From a virus: a stretch of DNA of 22,358 bases. Numbering within the stretch: position 1 is the first letter of the stretch; every line of letters begins with the position of its first letter. The notes beneath the pieces are model-generated. The model searched no databases and was not told the DNA's origin. It was given only the letters and a program-made list of their open reading frames with translations. The position numbers and the translations under genes are program-made. Location: IMG/VR virus record IMGVR_UViG_3300006736_000100, positions 1 through 22,358 of that record; one strand, written 5' to 3'. This document shows, piece by piece, positions 1 to 6,903 of this stretch.

Positions 1-321
1 CAAAACGTAGAAGCCATTAAAAATATGGATATTGATGTGGCCAAAACAGCATTGGTGCCCAGAAAGAACAGTTGGAGACACCATGGGCAACTTAAAAAGG
101 CGATGCCCCAATATTTTCAAGACGGGGATGTTGTTGGAATATCGCTAGGTCCAACTGCCAGAGTGTTAGTGAGACAATGGTTTGAAGAGTTTCCCAATGT
201 AACCTTTATAGACATGGGGAGTAATTTGGACCCATTTACAAGAAACGTATGGCACAATTGCCACAAAGGGTGGGAGGAAACAGGTTTTAATCTAGCTAAG
301 CCCTGTAAGGAGTGTAACTAG
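1..321 (+). CDS. GT-D-like glycosyltransferase domain protein, C-terminal part (5' end outside window)
   Basis: The frame is open from base 1 to the TAG at 319-321, so this is the last 106 codons of a longer gene; the ATG at 25 is probably internal. The visible part contains GISLGPTARVLV followed by FIDMGSNLDPF. This pattern resembles the GT-D fold (SP_1767-like, DUF1792-type) in which a glycine-rich SLGPTA strand-turn precedes a D-x-G segment. The C-terminus has a Cys/His cluster: HNCHKGW, then KPCKECN at the very end, which could be a small metal site or a structural disulfide. The gene abuts the next one with no gap (TAG then GTG), so they are probably co-translated. It opens a run of sugar-modifying genes, which supports a glycan role. 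The family assignment is from remembered pattern only, and the donor sugar cannot be predicted. Confidence 0.55.
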   Translation, partial: QNVEAIKNMDIDVAKTALVPRKNSWRHHGQLKKAMPQYFQDGDVVGISLGPTARVLVRQWFEEFPNVTFIDMGSNLDPFTRNVWHNCHKGWEETGFNLAKPCKECN

Positions 322-1050
322 GTGAAGATATATTTAATAACATCAAATAAGTATACGCATGTATGTCCTATCAATATCCATTTTTTGAATAAATATTGGC
401 CTGGTCAAGACATTTCTTTATTGGGGTATGACCAGGCTGCCACATTAAAAAACTTACCAGAAAATGTAACATTAGAAATTTTAGGAAAGCAAAGTGATTT
501 TGGCAATAGCTGGACAGACGCTTTAATACCGTTTTTTCACAAAGTACCAGAAGATTATTTTATTATTTTATTAGATGATTTGATACTTTTAAACAAGATT
601 GATGAAGATAGGATTAAATTACTTGAAAAGCAGTTTTTGCTTGGTAAAGCAGATAAGGCCGTAATTGGCGGGGGGCTATCGTTATCTTTGACCACCAAAT
701 TAGAAAATAATTTATTATTATTTAATCAAAATATTGATTATAGAACAACTTTGCATCCTTCTATATGGACTAAAAAATATTTTTTGAAATATTTGAAACC
801 AAATATGACCGCATGGGGGTTTGAAACAGAGAACAATGAAGAAGCAAAAAACGATGGAGCCACAATAATTACGAATAATTATTCATATCCGCAAGAGCCT
901 GATCCATTTTTGATTTTAGGTTTGTATAACAAAGGAAGGCTAACGATAGACGAAGATGGAAATGTCTTCAGAGGAGGCCCACCGTCATCGAGAAAATTTT
1001 TTAACAAAGAAGATTTAACGTATATTTGGGAGAGAGTTCATGCGTTATAG
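322..1050 (+). CDS. Putative GT-A-like glycosyltransferase
   Basis: A 242-aa protein starting with GTG directly after the preceding stop codon. The N-terminus (MKIYLITSNKY) looks like the first beta strand of a GT-A fold. Residues 78-92 read DYFIILLDDLILLNK, where the paired Asp85-Asp86 sit at the end of a hydrophobic strand, as expected for a DxD-like metal/nucleotide-sugar site. A central Trp/Phe-Glu segment (AWGFETENNEEA) could supply acceptor or catalytic acids. I do not see a signature that fixes a CAZy family, so glycosyltransferase is an inference from the fold-like pattern and from the neighbours (GT-D-like protein upstream, DegT and methyltransferases downstream). Its last 11 nt overlap the next gene, indicating translational coupling. 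The gene is very A+T-rich (11 G/C of 60 in 541-600). No signal peptide is visible. Confidence 0.5.
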   Translation: MKIYLITSNKYTHVCPINIHFLNKYWPGQDISLLGYDQAATLKNLPENVTLEILGKQSDFGNSWTDALIPFFHKVPEDYFIILLDDLILLNKIDEDRIKLLEKQFLLGKADKAVIGGGLSLSLTTKLENNLLLFNQNIDYRTTLHPSIWTKKYFLKYLKPNMTAWGFETENNEEAKNDGATIITNNYSYPQEPDPFLILGLYNKGRLTIDEDGNVFRGGPPSSRKFFNKEDLTYIWERVHAL

Positions 1051-1645
1051 TCCGTGGGAAATTGTTAGAATGTTTGAAGAAAGCGTGGCTGATTATTGCG
1101 GATCCAAATATGCGGTGGCAATAGATAATTGCACCGACGCTCTTCTGGCGTGTTGTAAATATTTTGATGTTCAAGAGGTTACTATTCCTTGTAAGACATA
1201 TTTGTCGGTACCTCAATCGATTATGCATGCCGGCGGAACAGTAAAATTACGAGACTATAAATGGTCAGGCATTTATCAGTTAGAGCCATATCCCATTTAT
1301 GATGCGGCAAAAAGGTTCACGTCGGGTATGTATATACCGGGCACATTTATGTGTCTTTCATTTCATGCCAAAAAACATCTAAAAATTGGTAAAGGGGGCA
1401 TGATTTTGACGGATGATAAAAACGCCGTTGAGTGGTTTAAGAGGGCTCGGTATGAAGGCCGCGACCACGTTGTAGACGATATAGAGATTAATGGGTGGAA
1501 CATGTACATGACGCCAGAGCAGGCGGCTCGCGGCCTCACACTGCTTCAAATTTTTCCTGAGCATACGGAGGACTTACTAGAAGAGCCGGAATATAGGGAC
1601 CTAAGAACAATGCCACTTTTTGAAGACTGCAAGGTGATAAAATAA
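1040..1645 (+). CDS. Short DegT/DnrJ/EryC1/StrS-type PLP aminotransferase-like protein
   Basis: A 201-aa protein of the DegT family, whose members are normally about 370-400 aa and transaminate keto-sugar nucleotides using PLP. Recognisable blocks in order are FEESVADYCGSKYAVAIDN (12-30), the IPCKTYLSVP strand (49-58), the IYDAAKRF block (86-93) with Asp88 at the position that binds the PLP pyridine nitrogen, and SFHAKKHLKIGKGG (107-120) with Lys112 at the Schiff-base lysine position. It then runs through KRARYEGRD and a WNMYMTPEQAARGL block, equivalent to the N-Y-R-M-x-xxQAA region of full-length members, and stops soon after. The small C-terminal domain is therefore largely absent. The ATG at 1040 lies 11 nt inside the previous gene behind GGGAGAG. 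Being intact and in frame, it looks like a genuinely short version rather than a decaying pseudogene. Whether it is catalytic is uncertain. Confidence 0.8.
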   Translation: MRYSPWEIVRMFEESVADYCGSKYAVAIDNCTDALLACCKYFDVQEVTIPCKTYLSVPQSIMHAGGTVKLRDYKWSGIYQLEPYPIYDAAKRFTSGMYIPGTFMCLSFHAKKHLKIGKGGMILTDDKNAVEWFKRARYEGRDHVVDDIEINGWNMYMTPEQAARGLTLLQIFPEHTEDLLEEPEYRDLRTMPLFEDCKVIK

Positions 1646-1647
1646 AA

Positions 1648-2289
1648 ATGGAGTTAAAAGCAAAATATTCTGAACTTGGCTTGGGAATTCAAAGGTATCG
1701 TGGCGACATTGATGCGGTTAATCCAAAAAACTCTCTGAATTCTTTTCATCTGGAAATCTGGCCGCGGATCCAGAAATATTTTTTGAAAGACAAAGAGATT
1801 TTAGATGTTGGATGTGGCAATGGAAGATTTGCAGCATATTTTAGTTCACATGTAAAGAGAGTAATAGCTATTGATCCCTGGAGAGAGCTAAATGCACACT
1901 TTAGAAGACAAAATTTAGTTTTTTATAAGGATAGTTTACAAAGCTTTGAAATTGAAAACAGTTATGACATTGTATATTTGCATGGCGTTTTTTATTTACA
2001 ACAAAATTGGGGCACTTCTGAAGCATTTAGAAAGATAATTTCTAAAACCAAGCCCAACGGTTATATAATTATTGTCGATGATAAAAGGAGAGACGTTGAC
2101 TCGAACTCCCCGGCACTTGGCGAATATAATACAAAGCAACTCTGTAGAGAAAATAGTGTACAAATAGTAGACTCTTTTATACAGGATAATAATGAACTAA
2201 AAATCATTGTTATAAAAAACACGCGGGAGGCAATCTTCAAGAAGAACCGCGCCGCGTTTTTTAAAAAACACACAGGAGGAGCAAAATGA
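1648..2289 (+). CDS. Class I SAM-dependent methyltransferase
   Basis: A 213-aa protein with the Rossmann-like SAM site ILDVGCGNGRF at 51-61 (motif I, G-x-G-x-G) and VIAIDPW at 72-78, where Asp76 fits the acidic residue that binds the SAM ribose. SYDIVYLHGVFYL is a typical motif IV region, and PNGYIIIVDD a motif VI strand. The tail (210s) is rich in Lys, Arg and Ala, ending HTGGAK. It starts two bases after the previous stop, without a strong Shine-Dalgarno, and overlaps the next gene by 4 nt (ATGA), so translation is probably coupled. The substrate is unknown; the context of glycosyltransferases and NDP-sugar enzymes suggests O- or N-methylation of a sugar. It is one of four methyltransferase genes in this island and does not look like a copy of the others. 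Confidence 0.85.
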   Translation: MELKAKYSELGLGIQRYRGDIDAVNPKNSLNSFHLEIWPRIQKYFLKDKEILDVGCGNGRFAAYFSSHVKRVIAIDPWRELNAHFRRQNLVFYKDSLQSFEIENSYDIVYLHGVFYLQQNWGTSEAFRKIISKTKPNGYIIIVDDKRRDVDSNSPALGEYNTKQLCRENSVQIVDSFIQDNNELKIIVIKNTREAIFKKNRAAFFKKHTGGAK

Positions 2290-2942
2290 GATTGGTTAAA
2301 TTGGGGGCGGGCTTAAATCATATAGTGAACATGGATCTTATTAACCCAACATCGATTATAATTGATGCCGGAGCAAATGTTGGCGCATTCATAGAAAAAA
2401 TGCGTACTTTAACAGATTCAAAAATTTATGCCATCGAGTGTTCTTCTAGAAATTGTGCAACCATTAAAAATAAAAATTTTGAAAATATCGAAATTATAGA
2501 GAAAGCACTAGTAGGGAACAACGACGGCCCGGTCACGTTTACGGAGTATAGCGGAGTTTTAAAGCCGAATTACGCTGCTCCGGCAGGACAGATAAGCCGT
2601 CACCGGTATCATCAATGGTCTAATATTTTAGGCAATCATCGCGATAAATTTGCTAACAACTCGTCAGTTAAAACCGAACAGTATGAAGTGGTACCAGTGA
2701 CACTTTCTGAATTAATTGAACAATACGATCTTAAATCGATTGATTATTTGAAAATGGACATAGAGGGCGCCGAGTATGACGTTTTTGAACATATGACTCG
2801 CAAGGAGACTGATATTATTAAACAAATATCTCTAGAGGTTCATGACAAAAATAAAAATAAATCTCTTTTTGCTAAAATACGCGAATTGGGCTTTGTAGTA
2901 CGTGAACTGGAAGACAACGAAGTTTACGCCTATCGAAAATAA
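2286..2942 (+). CDS. FkbM family methyltransferase
   Basis: A 218-aa protein with the FkbM hallmark blocks. IIIDAGANVGAF at 24-35 is the SAM-binding loop, and YAIECSSRN at 48-56 supplies the acidic ribose contact Glu51. VPVTLSELI at 137-144 and DYLKMDIEGAEYDVFE at 153-168 form the second conserved segment that defines the family. FkbM enzymes O-methylate polyketides and sugars, and are common in LPS/capsule clusters and in viral glycan loci. The ATG overlaps the preceding TGA as ATGA and is preceded by a strong AGGAGG, which makes the start secure. The middle of the protein (about 80-130, from GPVTFTEYSG) is more G+C-rich at the DNA level than the flanks. A sugar hydroxyl as target is an inference from neighbours. 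Confidence 0.9.
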   Translation: MRLVKLGAGLNHIVNMDLINPTSIIIDAGANVGAFIEKMRTLTDSKIYAIECSSRNCATIKNKNFENIEIIEKALVGNNDGPVTFTEYSGVLKPNYAAPAGQISRHRYHQWSNILGNHRDKFANNSSVKTEQYEVVPVTLSELIEQYDLKSIDYLKMDIEGAEYDVFEHMTRKETDIIKQISLEVHDKNKNKSLFAKIRELGFVVRELEDNEVYAYRK

Positions 2943-2963
2943 GATAGGAGCAATGGAGGAAAA

Positions 2964-3599
2964 ATGGGAAGAAAAAAGAAATCAGATTGCAAAATAAATT
3001 TATCGCTTTGGGAAAACTATAATCAATATTTAGAATATCTTGATGCCGATCGCGGATTAGCTTTCACAAATGCGTTTCCGTTTAATGAAATTTTAGGAAC
3101 GCCCCTTTCTTATAATGATGCAATGATGCAAGAGCGGCTTTGTAGAATAGAAGACATCTTTCCAAAACCATCACTTAAAATTATTGAAATCGGCGGCGGC
3201 TATGGGAATTTTTGCAAGAACTATAAAAATAAATATCCGGAAGCAGAATATACAATTGTTGATAATCCCGTCATGCTAAAGTTCGTTAAAGTTTTTTTAG
3301 ATGTAAATAATGTGAATGTTAACCTTGTCAGCCCGGAAGACATTCTAACTATTGATGGTGAATTCGATTTATTTGTGGCCTTCAGTGTTCTGTCGGAAGT
3401 TACAAAAGATTATAGGGAAGCTTTATTAGAACACTTATTACCTAAATGTAAATCAGTTATTATTGGAGAAATGCAAAAAGATAGTCTTATATTCACGGAA
3501 TATTTAGAGAAATATTTTAAACACTATAAGACAACAGCGATAGATCAATCCCTTTATCCGAAACACACACTATACACAGCCACCAAAGAAGGGGTCTGA
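2964..3599 (+). CDS. Putative sugar O-methyltransferase
   Basis: A 211-aa protein with the SAM loop KIIEIGGGYGNFCKNY at 72-87 and the acidic residue in YTIVDNP (Asp100). The EIGGGYG variant, followed by a long gap to IVDNP, is typical of proteins annotated as putative sugar O-methyltransferase in polysaccharide clusters (TIGR04371-like). An N-terminal helical segment with many aromatic residues (LWENYNQYLEYL) and QERLCRIEDIF precedes the core, also usual for that group. The start is supported by GGAGG six bases upstream in the 21-nt gap after the FkbM gene. It has no resemblance to the preceding two methyltransferases beyond the Rossmann motif, so this cluster carries distinct methylation activities. 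The exact hydroxyl methylated is unknown. Confidence 0.75.
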   Translation: MGRKKKSDCKINLSLWENYNQYLEYLDADRGLAFTNAFPFNEILGTPLSYNDAMMQERLCRIEDIFPKPSLKIIEIGGGYGNFCKNYKNKYPEAEYTIVDNPVMLKFVKVFLDVNNVNVNLVSPEDILTIDGEFDLFVAFSVLSEVTKDYREALLEHLLPKCKSVIIGEMQKDSLIFTEYLEKYFKHYKTTAIDQSLYPKHTLYTATKEGV

Positions 3600-3624
3600 A
3601 AAATGAGACGAGAGGTAATCTAAC

Positions 3625-4308
3625 ATGGGAATTTTAGTATTAAGTTGTGGTAGAACCGGCACTAACATGCTTCTAGAGATAATGAGAGGGTCAAGCAAGC
3701 TGACAGCTACTCAGGTTGCCGAACACAAACAGTTATTTAGAAGCTGCCCAAAATTACCAGACGATTATTTAAGCAAATGCGATACTTGTTATATTGACAA
3801 TCTGCTACAAGTTAAAAAGGTATTGGATAAAAACGAAAATTTAAAAATTTTGTGGACAATAAGAGATTTGAGGGATTGTGCTTTGTCAAAGATTTATAGG
3901 GGACAGCCAGGCAATGATTGTCATGAGTTGGCCGACGATGCCAGCTTTAAGGGCTGTTTACAGGATATAGAGCGGATGAAGCAAATTTATGATTTTATTA
4001 AAGCCAAATATCCTGAAAGAATTCTGCTTGTCAAGATGGAAGATATAATATCCAACTTCGAAGACACAATGCTAAATGTTAGCACCTTTAGCGAAGTACC
4101 ATATGAAAAAGCAATGAAAGATTTTATAAACAGATATCGAGTTACTCACAAGGCAAAAAGATATAAAACTTTAGATAAAAATCAGATAGCACTGTATAAA
4201 AGAAGGTATAAGATATATAATAGTTTTTATGAGCATTACGATATTGATCTAGATCTGTTGTTCGAAAAGCTAGAGAAATATTTGAGAGAATTTAAATATG
4301 AAATTTGA
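3625..4308 (+). CDS. Sulfotransferase family protein (PAPS-dependent)
   Basis: A 227-aa protein with both PAPS-binding signatures of sulfotransferases. At the extreme N-terminus, ILVLSCGRTGTNMLLEIM (3-20) is the 5'-phosphosulfate-binding loop (P-loop-like, S-x-x-R-T/S-G-T/S). WTIRDLRDCALSKIYR (77-92) is the 3'-phosphate-binding motif, with Arg80 and Ser88 in the expected R-D-x-R-D-x-x-x-S arrangement. VKMEDIISNFEDTM fits the conserved Y/K-E-D-L block preceding the C-terminal helices. It would transfer sulfate from PAPS to a hydroxyl, most likely on a sugar given the neighbours. It would depend on host PAPS, since no PAPS synthesis gene is visible here. The protein is slightly shorter than most bacterial carbohydrate sulfotransferases (about 250-300 aa) but complete. 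The start follows GAGAGGT in the 25-nt gap. Confidence 0.85.
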   Translation: MGILVLSCGRTGTNMLLEIMRGSSKLTATQVAEHKQLFRSCPKLPDDYLSKCDTCYIDNLLQVKKVLDKNENLKILWTIRDLRDCALSKIYRGQPGNDCHELADDASFKGCLQDIERMKQIYDFIKAKYPERILLVKMEDIISNFEDTMLNVSTFSEVPYEKAMKDFINRYRVTHKAKRYKTLDKNQIALYKRRYKIYNSFYEHYDIDLDLLFEKLEKYLREFKYEI

Positions 4309-4317
4309 GGTGATAAG

Positions 4318-5025
4318 ATGAAACTACTATTAACAACGAGAGCAGACCAAACGGTTAGCGGGTGGGCCGAACTGGTTCATCCTGTTTTCAAAAGGTATGC
4401 TGATAGAGTTGGAGCTGATTTTGCTATCTTAGACGAATCTTCAAATTGTGAAGAAGCATCGAGTGGCATTGGAGATGGACTTTGGCATTTTAGAATTATG
4501 AAGCACTATGATCTTCACGAAGAATATGATAGAATACTTCATTTAGATAGTGATATTTTGCTGACCCCGGAGTGCCCCAATTTATTTGAGTACGTGCCCT
4601 ATGACTCTATTGGTACCGTGTTCGAAGATATTGGCTCCAGAAGACAACATCGAATTAACTGCATGGTGCAAGGCCAAAGGAAGTTTGGCTATATTGGCTG
4701 GGATCGAGGGTATGTTAATACAGGCGTTTTCTTAACCTCTGAATGTCATAGAGACATTTTTCAGAAAACTAATGGCGAATACTATACCGATTGGGGTACT
4801 GATGACGTTCACATCGGATACCGAATTAAAAAGCTGGGACATAAAGTAAAAGAGCTGCCATATCAATTTAATCATATGGCGATGTATTCGGAAGCTTGGA
4901 ATGGCAATCCTGATAGGTTTCAGTCCCATATAATTCATTACGCCGGCCGCGGCATCTTTGAAGAAGGAAAAGCAGCCAACAAGTTGGAACAAGCAAAATT
5001 AGATTATAAAAGGCTATATGAATGA
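4318..5025 (+). CDS. GT8-like glycosyltransferase (GT-A fold)
   Basis: A 235-aa GT-A enzyme. RILHLDSDILLT at 72-83 contains the DxD metal/nucleotide-sugar motif (Asp77-Ser-Asp79). GYVNTGVFLTS resembles the N-x-G-x-x-L block of GT8 and related families, where Asn and Gly line the donor site. GTDDVHIGYRIKKLGHKVKELP supplies the acidic residues downstream, and the C-terminal IIHYAGRG resembles the I-I-H-Y/F-x-G metal/phosphate-binding His motif. The order DxD, NTG, D-D, HYAG matches the GT8/GT-A arrangement, so glycosyl transfer from a UDP- or GDP-sugar is a confident class-level call, while donor and acceptor are unknown. The start has GAGGT upstream and the gene overlaps the next one by 4 nt (ATGA), suggesting coupled synthesis of two glycosyltransferases. 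No membrane segment is visible, so it should act in the cytoplasm. Confidence 0.8.
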   Translation: MKLLLTTRADQTVSGWAELVHPVFKRYADRVGADFAILDESSNCEEASSGIGDGLWHFRIMKHYDLHEEYDRILHLDSDILLTPECPNLFEYVPYDSIGTVFEDIGSRRQHRINCMVQGQRKFGYIGWDRGYVNTGVFLTSECHRDIFQKTNGEYYTDWGTDDVHIGYRIKKLGHKVKELPYQFNHMAMYSEAWNGNPDRFQSHIIHYAGRGIFEEGKAANKLEQAKLDYKRLYE

Positions 5026-5840
5026 AAACGCTGATTGCCGGCCCATGGGTTGGAGAATTCGGATGGGAGCTTTTTGCGTGGCATGGATATATTAGAGCCT
5101 TGTCTAGAAAGTATGATAAAACCATTATCATCTCTAGAGAAAATTCAAAAGCGCTATACGACGATTTTGCAACTGAGTTTATAGCTTACAGCCCGACGGG
5201 CGGCACCCCGGATGCGTTTTTTATGCACAATGTTGATGTAAAGAAATGTTTCTTCGAGGCACTAACAAAAAATAAAATTCCTTTAAATGAGGAGACCACA
5301 TTGCTTTTGGCCAGAAGAATAGGGGCGCCCCCTCATACACACTATGACCAGAGCATTGTTTTTGGAAAATATTTAATCAAACCAGAGTATATTTGTTTTG
5401 GCGAAGAAGGTCAAAAGCTGTATGATTTTGTTTTTCACATTAGAGACAGGAGCCTGAGAAAAGAAGACAATTGGAATTTAGAAAACTGGTTTAAACTTAA
5501 AGAGCTATTGGGAGATAAAAAAATAGCTTGTATAGGCACAAAGAATAATTCAGGCCACGTAGAGGGCACTGAAGACTTGAGAGACCTTGATTTAAAAAAG
5601 GTTTTTGATGTTTTAAGGAACGCTAGCTGTACATTTGGCTCTTCCTCGGGACCCATACACTTAGCCAGCTTGTGCGGATGCCCCCACATTGTTTGGGGCG
5701 ATCGCTCTCTGTCGCAATACAGATATGAAGAAAACTGGAACCCGCTGCGAACCAGGGCTTCGTTTTTATCTGAATTTGGCTGGCATCCCACTGCTGAATA
5801 TGTATATGAAAAATTTACAGAACAAAACCACAAAGGATAA
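5022..5840 (+). CDS. GT9-like glycosyltransferase (heptosyltransferase-like GT-B)
   Basis: A 272-aa protein. Near the C-terminus, residues 206-227 hold FGSSSGPIHLAS followed by LCGCPHIVWGD. This matches the donor-binding block of ADP-heptose:LPS heptosyltransferases and other GT9 enzymes (S/D-x-G-x-x-H-x-A...G.P...-G). The N-terminal GPWVGEFGWELF (7-18) resembles the glycine-rich acceptor-side loop of GT-B enzymes. Residues 165-172 (DKKIACIG) look like the start of the second Rossmann half. At 272 aa it is shorter than typical GT9 proteins (about 320-350 aa). ATGA overlap with the GT8-like gene and a 4-nt gap to the next gene place it in one translational unit. Heptose transfer is not implied; the donor could be any NDP-sugar. 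Confidence 0.65.
   Translation: MKTLIAGPWVGEFGWELFAWHGYIRALSRKYDKTIIISRENSKALYDDFATEFIAYSPTGGTPDAFFMHNVDVKKCFFEALTKNKIPLNEETTLLLARRIGAPPHTHYDQSIVFGKYLIKPEYICFGEEGQKLYDFVFHIRDRSLRKEDNWNLENWFKLKELLGDKKIACIGTKNNSGHVEGTEDLRDLDLKKVFDVLRNASCTFGSSSGPIHLASLCGCPHIVWGDRSLSQYRYEENWNPLRTRASFLSEFGWHPTAEYVYEKFTEQNHKG
5832..5837 (+). promoter_or_regulatory. Ribosome binding site that fixes the start of the UXS-like gene
   Basis: AAAGGA lies 7 nt upstream of the ATG at 5845. A same-frame ATG at 5689 would give a 52-residue longer protein, but that extension lies wholly inside the GT9-like gene, has no comparable Shine-Dalgarno, and encodes residues unlike any epimerase N-terminus. With the 5845 start the NAD-binding loop falls at residues 35-41, as usual for the family. 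Confidence 0.7.
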
Positions 5841-5844
5841 AAGA

Positions 5845-6885
5845 ATGGACACAAAGCATAAAATTTTAAAACGAGACAATTTGCACATTTATAAAAATCT
5901 AAAAGGAAAAACCGACTCTCTAAAACATAGCAGGGTTTTAGTTACAGGCTCTGATGGCTTTTTGGGCAAAACAATTGTTTCTTTTTTACAATTTTTGAAC
6001 AACACGAAATTCAATAAAGAAGAGCAGATTGAAATTATTGCAATCGATTACAAAGAGCATGATATATGTAACTCTTTAGAGTCCTTTGTACCGGAAGGAA
6101 AAATAGATTATATTATTAATTGTGCCGGCATTGCTTCTCCTAAGAAATATTTAAAATCTCCGATAAAAACACTGGACGTATCTTACTTGGGAACTAAAAA
6201 TATTTTCCAATTGGGGATGCTTAGGAATACAAAATCAATTTTAATGTTTTCTTCTAGTGAGGTATACGGCACTCCGCCTCCTGACAGGATCCCGACCCAA
6301 GAAGAATTTATTGGCTCGGTCACAACATTCGGAAATAGAAGTTGTTATGATATTGGCAAGAATGTTTTAGAGGCTCTTTCATATGTATATCACAACAACT
6401 ATGATGCGCCCGTCAATGTTTTGAGACCGTTTAATTTATACGGACCATTAATGTGTTTAGATGACGGAAGGATGATTCCTAACGTCTGTAAGTCTATGAT
6501 TGGCGGAAAAGATTTTTCAGTTTACGGCTCTGGAAACCAAACCAGAACCTATTGTTATGTAACAGATGCCATGGTATACCTTTTTCATATTCTTTTTTCA
6601 GATAAATTTGGACAAATTTACAACATTGGCTCGGAAGATGAAGAATTGTCGGCATTGGAAATAGCAGAAAAAACTTATTCGCTCATCGAGCCTAAGAATT
6701 CCGACTTTATCAAAAGACCGTATCCAAAAGAATATCCAGACAGTGAGCCCCAGCGGCGATGCCCAGATATTTCTAAAGCTAAAGCCGAGTTTGGATATTC
6801 GCCACAATATACTTTTGAACGCGGATTTGTTTCTTGCTATGAATACTTTTGCTCTTTAATGACATCATCGCATATGATATCATAG
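5845..6885 (+). CDS. NAD-dependent epimerase/dehydratase, UDP-glucuronate decarboxylase (UXS)-like
   Basis: A 346-aa extended SDR enzyme. The NAD-binding loop VLVTGSDGFLG is at 31-41 (G-x-x-G-x-x-G). FSSSEVYGTPPP at 135-146 carries the S-S-E catalytic cluster. CYDIGKNVLEAL at 167-178 gives the Tyr168-x-x-x-Lys172 pair. NVLRPFNLYGP at 191-201, DDGRMIPN, VYGSGNQTR and CYVTDA follow. The R-S-C-Y-D-x-G-K context and Q-T-R-T-Y-C-Y-V-T-D are characteristic of UDP-glucuronate decarboxylases, which form UDP-xylose. Relatives such as dTDP-glucose 4,6-dehydratases share parts of this pattern, so the precise reaction is uncertain. An N-terminal extension of about 28 residues (basic) precedes the Rossmann core. 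The start at 5845 is chosen because AAAGGA lies 7 nt upstream. It sits 4 nt after the GT9-like gene and 18 nt before fcl, forming a nucleotide-sugar supply block with fcl and gmd. Confidence 0.8.
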   Translation: MDTKHKILKRDNLHIYKNLKGKTDSLKHSRVLVTGSDGFLGKTIVSFLQFLNNTKFNKEEQIEIIAIDYKEHDICNSLESFVPEGKIDYIINCAGIASPKKYLKSPIKTLDVSYLGTKNIFQLGMLRNTKSILMFSSSEVYGTPPPDRIPTQEEFIGSVTTFGNRSCYDIGKNVLEALSYVYHNNYDAPVNVLRPFNLYGPLMCLDDGRMIPNVCKSMIGGKDFSVYGSGNQTRTYCYVTDAMVYLFHILFSDKFGQIYNIGSEDEELSALEIAEKTYSLIEPKNSDFIKRPYPKEYPDSEPQRRCPDISKAKAEFGYSPQYTFERGFVSCYEYFCSLMTSSHMIS

Positions 6886-6903
6886 AACATAATTGAGGAA
6901 CGT

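Noticed and set aside
388-395. AATAAATA, like the T4-type late promoter box (also at 3228-3235)
   Set aside because: Both copies lie deep inside coding sequence of A+T-rich genes and are not close to a downstream start.
3603-3623. Six-codon mini-ORF (MRREVI) directly before the sulfotransferase
   Set aside because: Too short to judge; it simply spans the Shine-Dalgarno region and probably arises by chance.
5689-5844. Upstream in-frame ATG that would extend the UXS-like protein by 52 residues
   Set aside because: It lies inside the GT9-like gene, has no good Shine-Dalgarno, and the extension has no epimerase-like sequence; AAAGGA before 5845 fits better.
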